Positions 18,076 through 26,380 of a DNA stretch of 64,000 nucleotides are shown here, one piece after another. The number at the start of each line of letters is the position of its first letter. The first letter of the stretch is position 1. Location of the stretch: positions 620,001 through 684,000 of the forward strand of contig JABSOZ010000002.1 of NCBI GenBank assembly GCA_013215295.1, read 5' to 3'. The position numbers were made by a program, and so were the translations under genes. This DNA is from Colwellia sp. (GTDB taxonomy: Bacteria > Pseudomonadota > Gammaproteobacteria > Enterobacterales > Alteromonadaceae). Under the pieces are notes generated by a model, which was given only the letters and a program-made list of their open reading frames with translations, did no database searches and had not been told where the DNA came from.

Positions 18076-18144
18076 TTACTCTTTATTATGGTTTTCTGTC
18101 TTTGGTTAATAAATGGTTACTGCCAATAATTATCCAAATACTGA

Positions 18145-18537
18145 TTACACACTCTTAAGTTTTTTTATGATTGAAGATGAATCAGTCAAAGGGCTTCTCG
18201 GTACATAGCGCATAATACCCATTTTGTGAGGTAACTCATACATATGTTCCATATTATTGCCTGCTACGTGAATATCAATACTATGTAATAGGTAAAAATT
18301 CTCATCGTTATCCGGCGTAAGTGGGGCAACAATTACCTCATCGACACCCTTAATGTTACGAATGATTTCACATCGTTGTTCACAAGAAATAATTGGAGAA
18401 CGCTTATAAGATTCAACGTCTTCGTCTGAATGTACGCCAACAATAAGGTAGTCGCCAAACTCTTTTGCTTTTTGTATAACAGATAAATGTCCTACGTGAA
18501 ATAAATCAAATACGCCACTGGTGTATACTCTTGTCAT
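18145..18537 (-). CDS. Cytidylyltransferase of the TagD/CCT family
   Basis: A 130-residue nucleotidyltransferase. The HxGH active-site motif is HVGH at residues 14-17 in SGVFDLFHVGHLSV, and the C-terminal RSPLTDSSSIIKK matches the second nucleotide-binding motif (ISTS-like) of glycerol-3-phosphate, ethanolamine-phosphate and choline-phosphate cytidylyltransferases. It should make a CDP-alcohol from CTP and a phosphorylated alcohol; the alcohol cannot be told. It lies on the same strand as, and 175 bp downstream of, a CDP-alcohol phosphotransferase gene, suggesting that the two act in one headgroup pathway. Confidence 0.85.
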   Translation of the reverse strand: MTRVYTSGVFDLFHVGHLSVIQKAKEFGDYLIVGVHSDEDVESYKRSPIISCEQRCEIIRNIKGVDEVIVAPLTPDNDENFYLLHSIDIHVAGNNMEHMYELPHKMGIMRYVPRSPLTDSSSIIKKLKSV

Positions 18538-18712
18538 TTTTTTCTCCTCTAGATATTGAACATATAACAGATATTATTGTGTTATATGTTTTGTTAAATT
18601 TTTTCGTCTCAAGTAAATTAATGAAAACATAGATGTGAACTTCACCTTATGCGTCATAGTTGTTTGCCGAGAGATATTTTATACTGAAATAAGTGATGCC
18701 ATCATCTGTTCA

Positions 18713-19366
18713 CTAGAACAATAGCCTTCCATAAATCACCGTTATAACTAACGTGTATAGAGCAAGAACATAATACCAGCGACCACTGAGTTTTGGTGTT
18801 CTTATGGGAGCTACATTAAATGCAGCCAATAAAAGTATAGTAATATAAAGTACGACAGTGAAAGTGGTGGTGGTAATAAAACTTTCTAACAGAAAGATAA
18901 AAACAAGAATGATGGCATTATTATCAGACGCAAGACCTTGATATGTCGATTTTCCATCTAAACCAAAAACATTAAAATAACTTAGTCGTAATACGCATGC
19001 GGCAACAATAATGAAAGCACCGGGGAGTAACCATGGATTATAGTTTCCATAACTCAATAAGATAATTGCTGGGCAGATACCAAAGCTGACAATATCGATG
19101 AGTGAATCAACTTGTCCTCCAACTTCGCCTTGTACTGCCGTTCTGTTTTTCATTTTTCTGGCAATCTTTCCATCATTCCAATCGAAGAATACCGCCCAAA
19201 TTAATCCTATCATTGCGGCAGGGTATATACCGATCAAGGCAAAGTATAGCGCCAATAATGCCGAAAAAAGACCAAACAAAGAACAGATATTGGGTAAATC
19301 AAAGGCAAGAGATAATATCGAAGGAGGTGTTGACGAAGGATTATTATCGGTCTTTACTGATGACAT
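18713..19366 (-). CDS. CDP-alcohol phosphatidyltransferase with widened motif
   Basis: A 217-residue integral membrane enzyme with about six helices. The CDP-alcohol phosphotransferase motif is present: Asp62, Asp65-Gly66, Ala69-Arg70, Gly83, Asp87 and Asp91. The canonical pattern has eight residues between AR and G, but here there are twelve, a four-residue insertion in the loop KMKNRTAVQGEV. All catalytic acids are kept. Members of this family join a CDP-activated group to an alcohol, as in phosphatidylserine or phosphatidylglycerol synthesis or the Kennedy pathway. The neighbouring cytidylyltransferase favours a Kennedy-type reaction, which is an inference. Confidence 0.85.
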   Translation of the reverse strand: MSSVKTDNNPSSTPPSILSLAFDLPNICSLFGLFSALLALYFALIGIYPAAMIGLIWAVFFDWNDGKIARKMKNRTAVQGEVGGQVDSLIDIVSFGICPAIILLSYGNYNPWLLPGAFIIVAACVLRLSYFNVFGLDGKSTYQGLASDNNAIILVFIFLLESFITTTTFTVVLYITILLLAAFNVAPIRTPKLSGRWYYVLALYTLVITVIYGRLLF

Positions 19367-19833
19367 GGTTCACTCTCATAGTTAAATTAAGGGGATTAAT
19401 CTAAAGAATGAACAACTAACGGGTTTTGTGATCTATATTAGTTATTTTAATGAGGTTAATTTTCTTACGGGAAATATTTAAAACATTAACTAACTTATTC
19501 TAAAAAACATTTGTCATCAATAGATAATTTGGCATGAATATAGCATGTTACGTCCACGGAATCTTGTTTATTTTACATTTGTAAAATTAAAAGTAACTTA
19601 TTATTCATGTTTTCTGTTTGATGACTCGGTAACCAATTGTTTTCAATTATTTTTTATTATTTTTATTATTTTCAATTGTTTTTATTCGTGAGGTGATTGC
19701 ACCAGTGATCACCGCCGCTAGAAAAGATATTACTGACCATATAAGAAGTGATGCTTTCACAAAACGTTTACAAAGATTCTGTAGAGTTGTACATGTAGTC
19801 AAAATAGCGGAAAGCTGCAACTTGCATGAACGA
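19367..19833. other. Gene-poor AT-rich stretch
   Basis: No recognised gene lies here. Around 19640-19690 there is low-complexity sequence rich in TTTTA and two copies of TTTTCAATT. From 19698 a plus-strand frame starting GTG (VIAPVITAARKDITDHI) stays open for about 53 codons to a TAA at 19855, without a ribosome binding site or known family. The stretch borders a decayed gene and looks like eroded DNA. Confidence 0.4.
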
Positions 19834-20282
19834 TCAAAAAGGGCCGCAAATTAATACACTGCTTTGGATAAAAAAGGCTACTTTGGTTCTATCACGGTGG
19901 CTATGCTTTACCGAAGTTAATGTCATATCCCCACAATCAATATATGTTTGCCTAGATGGGAAGTTACGCATCCTTTCTTTTATTCTTGTATCACTAAAGA
20001 ATACAGGTATTAACTCAGCATCGCCTTTGCCATACGAATAAATTTTTAGGATCATCACCTTTCTTAGTGACCTTCCTAGAAACGATCATTGTTTTGAGGT
20101 GAAATACAACACAATTCAACAATCTCATGGAATTGTTCAAGATTAAATCTATCGTGGTTTTTTATAGCGATGGCATCGAGCTCTGCAGAGCCAACATATT
20201 CACTTAATTGGGTTAGTGAAAATGTAAAATTTTCAGCACTGATTGTAGGTATCTTATGTAAGTGAAGATCAACTTTATTCAA
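19834..20282 (-). pseudogene. Fragments of a PHP-domain (TrlF-like) ATPase gene
   Basis: Two short minus-strand pieces look like one broken gene. The first (20076-20282, ATG 20282) encodes a PHP-domain N-terminus with the metal-binding DLHLH at residues 5-9 and AIAIKNHDRFNLEQF near residue 38, then stops. The second (19834-20058, another frame) encodes DAELIPVFFSDTRIKERMRNF and further residues that resemble a later part of large PHP-ATPase proteins of the TrlF type. Intact members have several hundred residues, so most of the gene has been deleted. The first piece is firmly assigned to the PHP family; the second by resemblance only. Confidence 0.6.
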
Positions 20283-20548
20283 AGCTCCCTCGATGAATAA
20301 TTATAAAAACATGCTTTAATATCCTGTATCACCAGACTATGAGCCGTAAATTGACTTTAAATAGCATAACAATGTATCCCACAAATGTTCTTCAATATCC
20401 TTTAAGAATAATTGCTTATCTCATGTTCTGGGAAGAAATCAGTTAAGAACAGGGTTTTATAATAGTGATACTAGCAGTCGGACTTGAACTTACACAACTT
20501 GCCACAGAGATTTTATAGAACGTCATTCAAAAAAACGCTCGTTGTAAA

Positions 20549-20827
20549 CTATGTCCTGTAAAGCACTTTGATCACATGCCACCCAAACTTAGTTTTAACC
20601 AGGTGAGGCTCTAATATGGCGCCGTTAAATGCTATTTTATCAAACTGCGGTACCATTTGACCTCGTTTAAATTCGCCTAAATCACCACCCTTTTTACCTG
20701 ACGGACATGACGAGTATTTTTTAGCTAACGTTTGAAACTTAGCTCCTTTACCTAACTGTTGAATAATGTCTTCTGCAATTTCTTTGTGCTTCACCAAGAT
20801 GTGAAGTGCGTGCGCTGTTGATGCCAT
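20549..20827 (-). CDS. ppiC: Parvulin-type peptidyl-prolyl isomerase
   Basis: A 92-residue cytoplasmic cis-trans prolyl isomerase, the size of E. coli PpiC (93). The parvulin fold signatures are clear: [15 protein letters not shown] at the N-terminus, [23 protein letters not shown] in the middle and [13 protein letters not shown] at the end. It has no signal peptide. It stands alone between the decayed region and the tRNA-Leu gene, on the same strand as the tRNA but separated from it by the tRNA terminator. Confidence 0.95.
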   Translation of the reverse strand: MASTAHALHILVKHKEIAEDIIQQLGKGAKFQTLAKKYSSCPSGKKGGDLGEFKRGQMVPQFDKIAFNGAILEPHLVKTKFGWHVIKVLYRT

Positions 20828-20917
20828 GTTAAAACCTTTTTTAATACCATTTGATAAACACGCATATTATAGCGGTTCATGAATTAACAATTTAAAATAT
20901 TATCTTTCGGAAATAAG

Positions 20918-20947
20918 AAAGCCCCGACTCTTTCGAATCAGGGCTTC
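20918..20947 (-). terminator. Terminator of the tRNA-Leu transcript
   Basis: On the minus strand AAGCCC (20942-20947) pairs with GGGCTT (20919-20924), with a loop region carrying ATTCGAAAGAGT, followed by TTCTTATTTC. It lies a few bases beyond the CCA end of the tRNA. Confidence 0.75.
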
Positions 20948-20953
20948 AATATG

Positions 20954-21038
20954 TGGTACCGGTGGGCGGACTCGAACCGCCACGTCTTTCGACGGGGGAT
21001 TTTGAATCCCCTATGTATACCAATTTCATCACACCGGC
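20954..21038 (-). tRNA. tRNA-Leu (CAA)
   Basis: An 85-base class II tRNA on the minus strand. The acceptor stem GCCGGTG pairs with CACCGGT and the CCA end is encoded. The anticodon stem GGGGA/TCCCC encloses the loop TTCAAAA with anticodon CAA, which reads UUG. The variable arm CGTCGAAAGACG and the T-loop GGTTCGAGTCC fit leucine tRNA. The 3' end faces the decayed 19.4-20.5 kb stretch. Confidence 0.96.
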
Positions 21039-21290
21039 TTAAATATCTTCCGTTGTTACAACCAAAGATTTAAAACTGTTATCCATCAACATAAGTGCAT
21101 TAATGAATCTGTTCGGCATTATACGAAAATAACTTAATTTAGCAATATATTTTATTATTCTCCCGACTGTTTGCTGAATATTTATACGTTTGTGATGTTT
21201 AAAAAATTATTAAAATTTTCATTGGTTAATTTTTATCAACAGCTTTGCTAGAATAGTGGGAATTTGTATATTCACTCTTTTAGGCTTTTA

Positions 21291-21800
21291 ATGTCATCTT
21301 TAACTTCTGATAGTGTAGAAACGTTCCCACGAGCTGGTTTTCGCCGCCGCTTAGCTTCATGGGTTTATGATTTTTTAATTGCCACAGCTGTGTACATGAC
21401 CGCTGGAGCAATGTCATTCCTCATAATGTACCTAGGGTTTCACTTTGGTTTGTTTAGCATGCAAGGCTACGAACACTTTTCAGATGCTATTGCTAATACT
21501 GCATGGTTAAAGTGGCCGAATGAGTTTTGGAAACTAGCTTGGGTTTCGTTATTCTTTATTTGGTTCTGGTCTAAAACAGGCCAAACATTAGGCATGAAAG
21601 CGTGGCGTTTACGTGTGCAAAACCAAGATGGTACTTTAATTAGTAAAACAACCGGATTAAAAAGATTATTCCCTACCCTGTTGGGTTTAGGAAATTTTAC
21701 CTTATTATTTGATCGGAGAAATAAATTAAGCTTACAAGACCGGCTGACAAAGACTGAGATAGTGGTGTTAACGTTAGAAGCGAACCGCGGCCGCTTATAG
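21291..21800 (+). CDS. RDD-family membrane protein
   Basis: A 169-residue inner-membrane protein of the RDD family. The Arg-Asp signature appears as FRRRLASWVYDFLIA near residue 18. Two helices near 30-55 and one near 80-97 precede the conserved QTLGMKAWRLRVQNQDG block, and the second Asp as LQDRLTKTEIV. The frame is open upstream to a TTG at 21264, but the ATG at 21291 with the AGG site nine bases earlier is a better start. RDD proteins are mostly uncharacterised; some are linked to cation transport. It ends at a strong terminator shared with lptG. Confidence 0.88.
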   Translation: MSSLTSDSVETFPRAGFRRRLASWVYDFLIATAVYMTAGAMSFLIMYLGFHFGLFSMQGYEHFSDAIANTAWLKWPNEFWKLAWVSLFFIWFWSKTGQTLGMKAWRLRVQNQDGTLISKTTGLKRLFPTLLGLGNFTLLFDRRNKLSLQDRLTKTEIVVLTLEANRGRL

Positions 21801-21817
21801 TGCTTGGACAAAATAAA

Positions 21818-21845
21818 AGGCATGATAAAACTTTATCATGCCTTC
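21818..21845. terminator. Bidirectional terminator between RDD gene and lptG
   Basis: AAGGCATGATAAA at 21818-21830 and TTTATCATGCCTT at 21833-21845 form a perfect 13-base inverted repeat between two convergent genes. A and T tracts flank both sides. Confidence 0.85.
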
Positions 21846-21886
21846 TCTCATAACATTTTTAGTAAAACTTATCTTCTAATACAAAG

Positions 21887-22954
21887 TTAACTAGGCCGTT
21901 TATTCATTAAGTACAAGGCTAGCGAAACAAATATTACACTTGGCATTAGCGCACCCAAAGCAGCCGGTAATTGATATACCAAACTCAATGAACCTAATAC
22001 TTCATTCGTTATAAAAAATGTAATTCCTGTCCCTACTCCCATCATTATTCTTGCACCCATAGAAACAGAACGTAACGGCCCAAAAACAAAAGACAACGCA
22101 AGCAGTAACATTACAGCAACGGTAACAGGTTGAACAATCTTTCGCCAAAATGCTAAAACATATCGACTGGTATCTTGTTTGTTTTCTTCCAAATAACTTA
22201 AATATTCTGACAAGCCACGTAAAGATAAAAGCTCTGGCTTCACCATAACAACACCCAGTTTTTCAGGGGTTAAACTGGATGTCCACATTTTGATGCTTGA
22301 CGACTCTTTAGTCATTTTATTGCCAGTTAAATGCGTATCGACAACGTTTCGCAACTGCCAAGCATCTTTTTGATAAATGGCACTCTCAGCAGATAACCAA
22401 CTTGAGAGTTTTAAGGATTCGTCAAAGCGATATATTTGAACATCATTTAATTTACCTTTGTCTTCTACATCACCGATATGAACAAAGTAATCACCATCTT
22501 TTGCCCAAGTTCCATCAGCAGATGGAATTAAGCTTCCTCCTGATATAGCTTGTGCCTTCAGTTGTCTTGCCGCTAATTCACTCTTCGGTGCTAACCATTC
22601 CCCTACAGCCATGCTAATAAAAACAAGAACAATCGCTGACTTCATTACTGATTTAATAATATCTACCCGAGACAAACCGGCCGCTTGCATAACCACAAGT
22701 TCACTGTTTGAAGCGAGCATGCCCATACCGATCAACCCGCCGATCAATGCCGACATAGGAAAAAACATTTCAATATCAGGAGGTATTTTATAAAGTACAA
22801 ATAAAGCAGCATGAGCAATATCATAATCGCCTTCTCCCACTGATTTTATTTCTTCAACAAACTTAATGATGCCACTTAGACTGACAAATACTGATAAAGC
22901 TATAAATGTGGTCGATGCAATAATTCGACCAATGTATATGTCTAATATACGCAT
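21887..22954 (-). CDS. lptG: Lipopolysaccharide export permease LptG
   Basis: A 355-residue inner-membrane subunit of the LptBFG ABC machine that extracts lipopolysaccharide from the inner membrane. It has the YjgP/YjgQ family layout: two N-terminal helices near residues 12-32 and 55-80, a third near 97-117, a periplasmic beta-jellyroll (about 135-260), and three helices at the C-terminus. Its start overlaps the lptF stop by one base, as in E. coli. The ATPase LptB is encoded elsewhere. Confidence 0.95.
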   Translation of the reverse strand: MRILDIYIGRIIASTTFIALSVFVSLSGIIKFVEEIKSVGEGDYDIAHAALFVLYKIPPDIEMFFPMSALIGGLIGMGMLASNSELVVMQAAGLSRVDIIKSVMKSAIVLVFISMAVGEWLAPKSELAARQLKAQAISGGSLIPSADGTWAKDGDYFVHIGDVEDKGKLNDVQIYRFDESLKLSSWLSAESAIYQKDAWQLRNVVDTHLTGNKMTKESSSIKMWTSSLTPEKLGVVMVKPELLSLRGLSEYLSYLEENKQDTSRYVLAFWRKIVQPVTVAVMLLLALSFVFGPLRSVSMGARIMMGVGTGITFFITNEVLGSLSLVYQLPAALGALMPSVIFVSLALYLMNKRPS

Positions 22955-24099
22955 TATGATGATGTTCCTTTACGAGTAAAGTTTCGTATTAAACGAGGCA
23001 GTTTAGCTTTCATTCTTAAACCACTACTGCGATCCTTAACCAGTAAACTTACGCCTATAGCGAGTACAAAAAAGTGTACGGGCCATAATCCAATACCTTT
23101 AGGTATAGTTGCCGACTCAACGCCTGACTTTACTGCTGTGAGCATTAAAAAGTACCCAAGAAATAACAATAACGCGGGCAGCATTTTAGCAAATTTACCT
23201 TGCCTTGGGTTCACGACACTTAGCGGCACTGCGATTAAGGTCATGATCAAACAGGCAATAGGGAAAGCAATACGCCAATGCATTTCGGCACTTAATTCAG
23301 CGGTATCTTCTTTGAATAAATCTGAAGTTGGAATGGCTCTCAGTTTTCGGTTTTTATGCGCCACTTTTTGATCTTGAATTTGAATGTAGTATTTATCAAA
23401 AAAAACTTCTTTGAATTCTTTACTCTTGGTATCGTTTTGATAACGTGTACCGTCACTTAACACTAATCGCTGAGAACCACTTTCTTCCTCAACAACCTGT
23501 CCCGATTGCGCGTAAACCAAACTAGAATTGATAATACTTTTATCCGTGGCTTTCTTATCAGGGAGTTGTGCAACAAAAACTTTTTCAAAGGTATTATCAT
23601 CGCGATTTTTATCATGAATAAAAATGACCGCTTTATTATTACCTGTAGTTTGAAACCGGCCAGCTATAAGAGAGCTTAAGCCAGAATCAGCGGCTAATTG
23701 CTCTTTAACTTGATATTCATATTCCGAGGCCATTGGTGACAAATACAAAGTAAATATTCCGGTGAAAATAGCCGTAATTAAACTTAAAATAAGTGTTATT
23801 CGTACTACATACCATTCACTTACGCCACAAGCATGCAATACCGTCATCTCGCTATCGGCATAAATACGTCCGTAAGCCAGCAAGACACCTAGAAACAGAC
23901 TAAGCGGTAAAATCATTCCCGCTAAGTCAGGTATCTTCAAGCCAATAAAGACCATAACCAAATGTCCAGGAATACCACCTTCAGCAGCATCATCTAAAAT
24001 ACGGACAAATTTATTACTAATAAATATGGTCATCAATACTAAGAATACCGCTAATTGAGTTTTAGCGACTTCTTTCAGTAAATAACGAAAAACAATCAT
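22954..24099 (-). CDS. lptF: Lipopolysaccharide export permease LptF
   Basis: A 381-residue partner of LptG. Six membrane helices surround a large periplasmic domain (about residues 125-265). The N-terminus MIVFRYLLKEVAKTQLAVFL and the GLKIPDLAGMILPLSLFLGVLLAYGR-type segment, including the conserved coupling region near residue 60, fit LptF. It is divergent from pepA with 241 bp between starts, the usual arrangement in gammaproteobacteria. The gene is the first of a two-gene operon with lptG. Confidence 0.95.
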   Translation of the reverse strand: MIVFRYLLKEVAKTQLAVFLVLMTIFISNKFVRILDDAAEGGIPGHLVMVFIGLKIPDLAGMILPLSLFLGVLLAYGRIYADSEMTVLHACGVSEWYVVRITLILSLITAIFTGIFTLYLSPMASEYEYQVKEQLAADSGLSSLIAGRFQTTGNNKAVIFIHDKNRDDNTFEKVFVAQLPDKKATDKSIINSSLVYAQSGQVVEEESGSQRLVLSDGTRYQNDTKSKEFKEVFFDKYYIQIQDQKVAHKNRKLRAIPTSDLFKEDTAELSAEMHWRIAFPIACLIMTLIAVPLSVVNPRQGKFAKMLPALLLFLGYFLMLTAVKSGVESATIPKGIGLWPVHFFVLAIGVSLLVKDRSSGLRMKAKLPRLIRNFTRKGTSS

Positions 24100-24340
24100 A
24101 ATAATTCCCTATAAAAACATCGTTTTTTTCTGACATCTGCTCTATTTTTAAGTAAACTTGTCGTTTTCATAAGTAATATTAATTTTTGCTCTAAGGGTAA
24201 TTCGCTCGCATCTAGCTATAATTATAGCCTTTAGCCGAATACTTTTAATAGTAAGCATACCGATTATTTATAGATTTAAACAAGTTTACTCGTAAATTTC
24301 ATTTAAAAACAGCTTGTTTTTGTACGAATTAGGAGAGCTC

Positions 24341-25849
24341 ATGGAGTTCAACGTAAAAAGTGGTAGTCCAGAAAAGCAACGCAGCGCCTGTATAGTGGTT
24401 GGCGTTTTTGAACCTCGCCGTCTTTCAGCCATTGCTGAACAGCTTGATGAAATAAGTGAAGGTTATATTAGTAACTTATTACGTCGTGGCGATTTAGAAG
24501 GTAAGTCAGGGCAAATGTTACTGCTTCATCACGTGCCTAACATCCTAAGCGAACGTGTTTTGCTAGTGGGTTGCGGTAAAGAACGTGAACTTGATGAACG
24601 TCAATATCGTCAGATTATCAGTAAAACAATTAGTACCCTAAATGAAACAGGTTCAATGGAAGCTGTGTGTTTCTTATCTGAATTACACGTTAAAGGTCGA
24701 GATACTTATTGGAAAGTTCGTCAAGCCGTTGAAGCGACTCAAGATTGCTTATATAGCTTTGATGGATTGAAAACTCGAAAAGTTGAAGCACGTCGTCCAT
24801 TACGTAAAATGGTTTTTAATGTGCCTACACGTAGAGAATTACCTTTAGGTGAACGTGCCATTTCTCATGCACTTGCTGTTTCAGAAGGTATATCGACTTG
24901 TAAGAATGTGGCGAACATGCCGCCAAACATTTGTAATCCAGCTTATTTAGCAGAACAAGCTAAAATTTTAGAAAATGATTACGACAATGTTAGCACCGAA
25001 CTTGTTGGCGAGAAAGAAATGGAAGAATTAGGTATGCACTCATACCTTGCCGTTGGCCGAGCTTCTCGAAATGAATCCATTATGAGTATTATTAAATATA
25101 ATGGCGCTGCTGATGATGTAAATCCAATAGTATTAGTCGGTAAAGGTGTTACTTTTGACGCGGGTGGTATTTCATTAAAGCCAGGTGAAGCCATGGATGA
25201 AATGAAATATGACATGGGTGGAGCAGCCGGTGTTTTAGGCGCTATGCACGCATTGGCAGAATTACAGTTACCGATTAACGTAATTGGCATTTTGGCCGGT
25301 TGTGAAAATATGCCGGGGGGTGATGCATATCGTCCTGGTGATATTTTAACGACAATGTCAGGTCAAACGGTTGAAGTATTAAACACTGATGCAGAAGGTC
25401 GTTTAGTGTTATGTGACGTGCTCACCTATGTTGAACGTTTTGATCCTGAGCTTGTTATTGATGTTGCAACACTGACCGGTGCTTGTGTCGTTGCATTAGG
25501 CAAACATGCATCTGGCTTATTAAGCACGCACAACCCATTAGCACATGAATTATTAAATGCTTCTGAACAAAGTGGCGATCGCGCATGGCGTTTACCATTA
25601 TGGGAAGAATACCAAGAACAGCTAGAAAGCCCTTTTGCCGACTTTACTAACCTAGGTGGCAAAGGCGCAGGTACTATTACTGCCGCTTGTTTCTTGGCTC
25701 GATTCACTAAAAAGTACAATTGGGCACACCTTGATATTGCGGGTACTGCTTGGCGAAGTGGCGGAAAAGATAAAGGTTCTACTGGTCGCCCGGTAAGCTT
25801 GTTGACTCAATTTTTATTGAATCGTTCAGGCGCCGAGCAAAGCGAATAA
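24341..25849 (+). CDS. pepA: Cytosol leucyl aminopeptidase
   Basis: A 502-residue M17 aminopeptidase that removes N-terminal residues from peptides in the cytoplasm; E. coli PepA (503) is also a DNA-binding regulator. The metal-binding and catalytic blocks are [16 protein letters not shown] (near residue 265) and [10 protein letters not shown] (near 348). An upstream in-frame start at 24314 exists, but AGGAG directly before the ATG at 24341 marks the true start and gives the family length. It heads the conserved pepA-holC-valS order. Confidence 0.96.
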   Translation: MEFNVKSGSPEKQRSACIVVGVFEPRRLSAIAEQLDEISEGYISNLLRRGDLEGKSGQMLLLHHVPNILSERVLLVGCGKERELDERQYRQIISKTISTLNETGSMEAVCFLSELHVKGRDTYWKVRQAVEATQDCLYSFDGLKTRKVEARRPLRKMVFNVPTRRELPLGERAISHALAVSEGISTCKNVANMPPNICNPAYLAEQAKILENDYDNVSTELVGEKEMEELGMHSYLAVGRASRNESIMSIIKYNGAADDVNPIVLVGKGVTFDAGGISLKPGEAMDEMKYDMGGAAGVLGAMHALAELQLPINVIGILAGCENMPGGDAYRPGDILTTMSGQTVEVLNTDAEGRLVLCDVLTYVERFDPELVIDVATLTGACVVALGKHASGLLSTHNPLAHELLNASEQSGDRAWRLPLWEEYQEQLESPFADFTNLGGKGAGTITAACFLARFTKKYNWAHLDIAGTAWRSGGKDKGSTGRPVSLLTQFLLNRSGAEQSE

Positions 25850-25888
25850 TATCAAGCTTAATAAAGACACATAAGGAACACCGTAAAC

Positions 25889-26368
25889 ATGCAAACACAA
25901 GTAATGTTTTATTTGCTTGAAGAAAATACAAAACGTGAAGATGGGGCTGAAGCGTCACATTTTCATGCTTGTTTGCAGGCAGCTAATTTTTACCGTCAAA
26001 ATCAGCGGGTATTTATTTACTGCGCGGATCAGAAGATGGCTCATCAATTAGATGAACTGCTTTGGGCATTTGAGCCTGACAGTTTTGTTCCGCACAATTT
26101 ACCGGGCGAAGGCCCTAAAAATGGCGCAGCCGTAGAAATCAGTTGGCAACCACCAACTCATCGTCGCGCTATTTTAATAAATTTAACCAGCACAGTGCCA
26201 AACTTTGCTAATCAGTTTTCACATATTGTTGATTTTGTACCGAGTGATGAAACCCTAAAACAACAAGCTCGAGAGCGTTATAAAGGCTATCGTCAATGGG
26301 GATTTCAAGTGGATAATCAAACCGCGCCAAAACAGTCAAACTCAATTAATGCACATCAAACAAGTTAA
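25889..26368 (+). CDS. holC: DNA polymerase III chi subunit
   Basis: A 159-residue chi subunit of the clamp-loader complex, which binds single-strand binding protein and helps the polymerase hold the lagging strand. The pattern VMFYLLE at the start, FYRQNQRVFIYCADQKMAHQLDELLWAF in the middle, and WEPDSF-like FEPDSFVPHNLPGEGP are typical. AAGGA precedes the ATG by 11 bases. It lies between pepA and valS, as in E. coli, and valS follows after 12 bp. Confidence 0.94.
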   Translation: MQTQVMFYLLEENTKREDGAEASHFHACLQAANFYRQNQRVFIYCADQKMAHQLDELLWAFEPDSFVPHNLPGEGPKNGAAVEISWQPPTHRRAILINLTSTVPNFANQFSHIVDFVPSDETLKQQARERYKGYRQWGFQVDNQTAPKQSNSINAHQTS

Positions 26369-26380
26369 GTAGTCATTCCC

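Noticed and set aside
19098-19404. Two plus-strand ORFs of 95 and 100 residues
   Set aside because: They lie antisense to the CDP-alcohol phosphotransferase gene, have no ribosome site and no sensible composition, and are read-through shadows.
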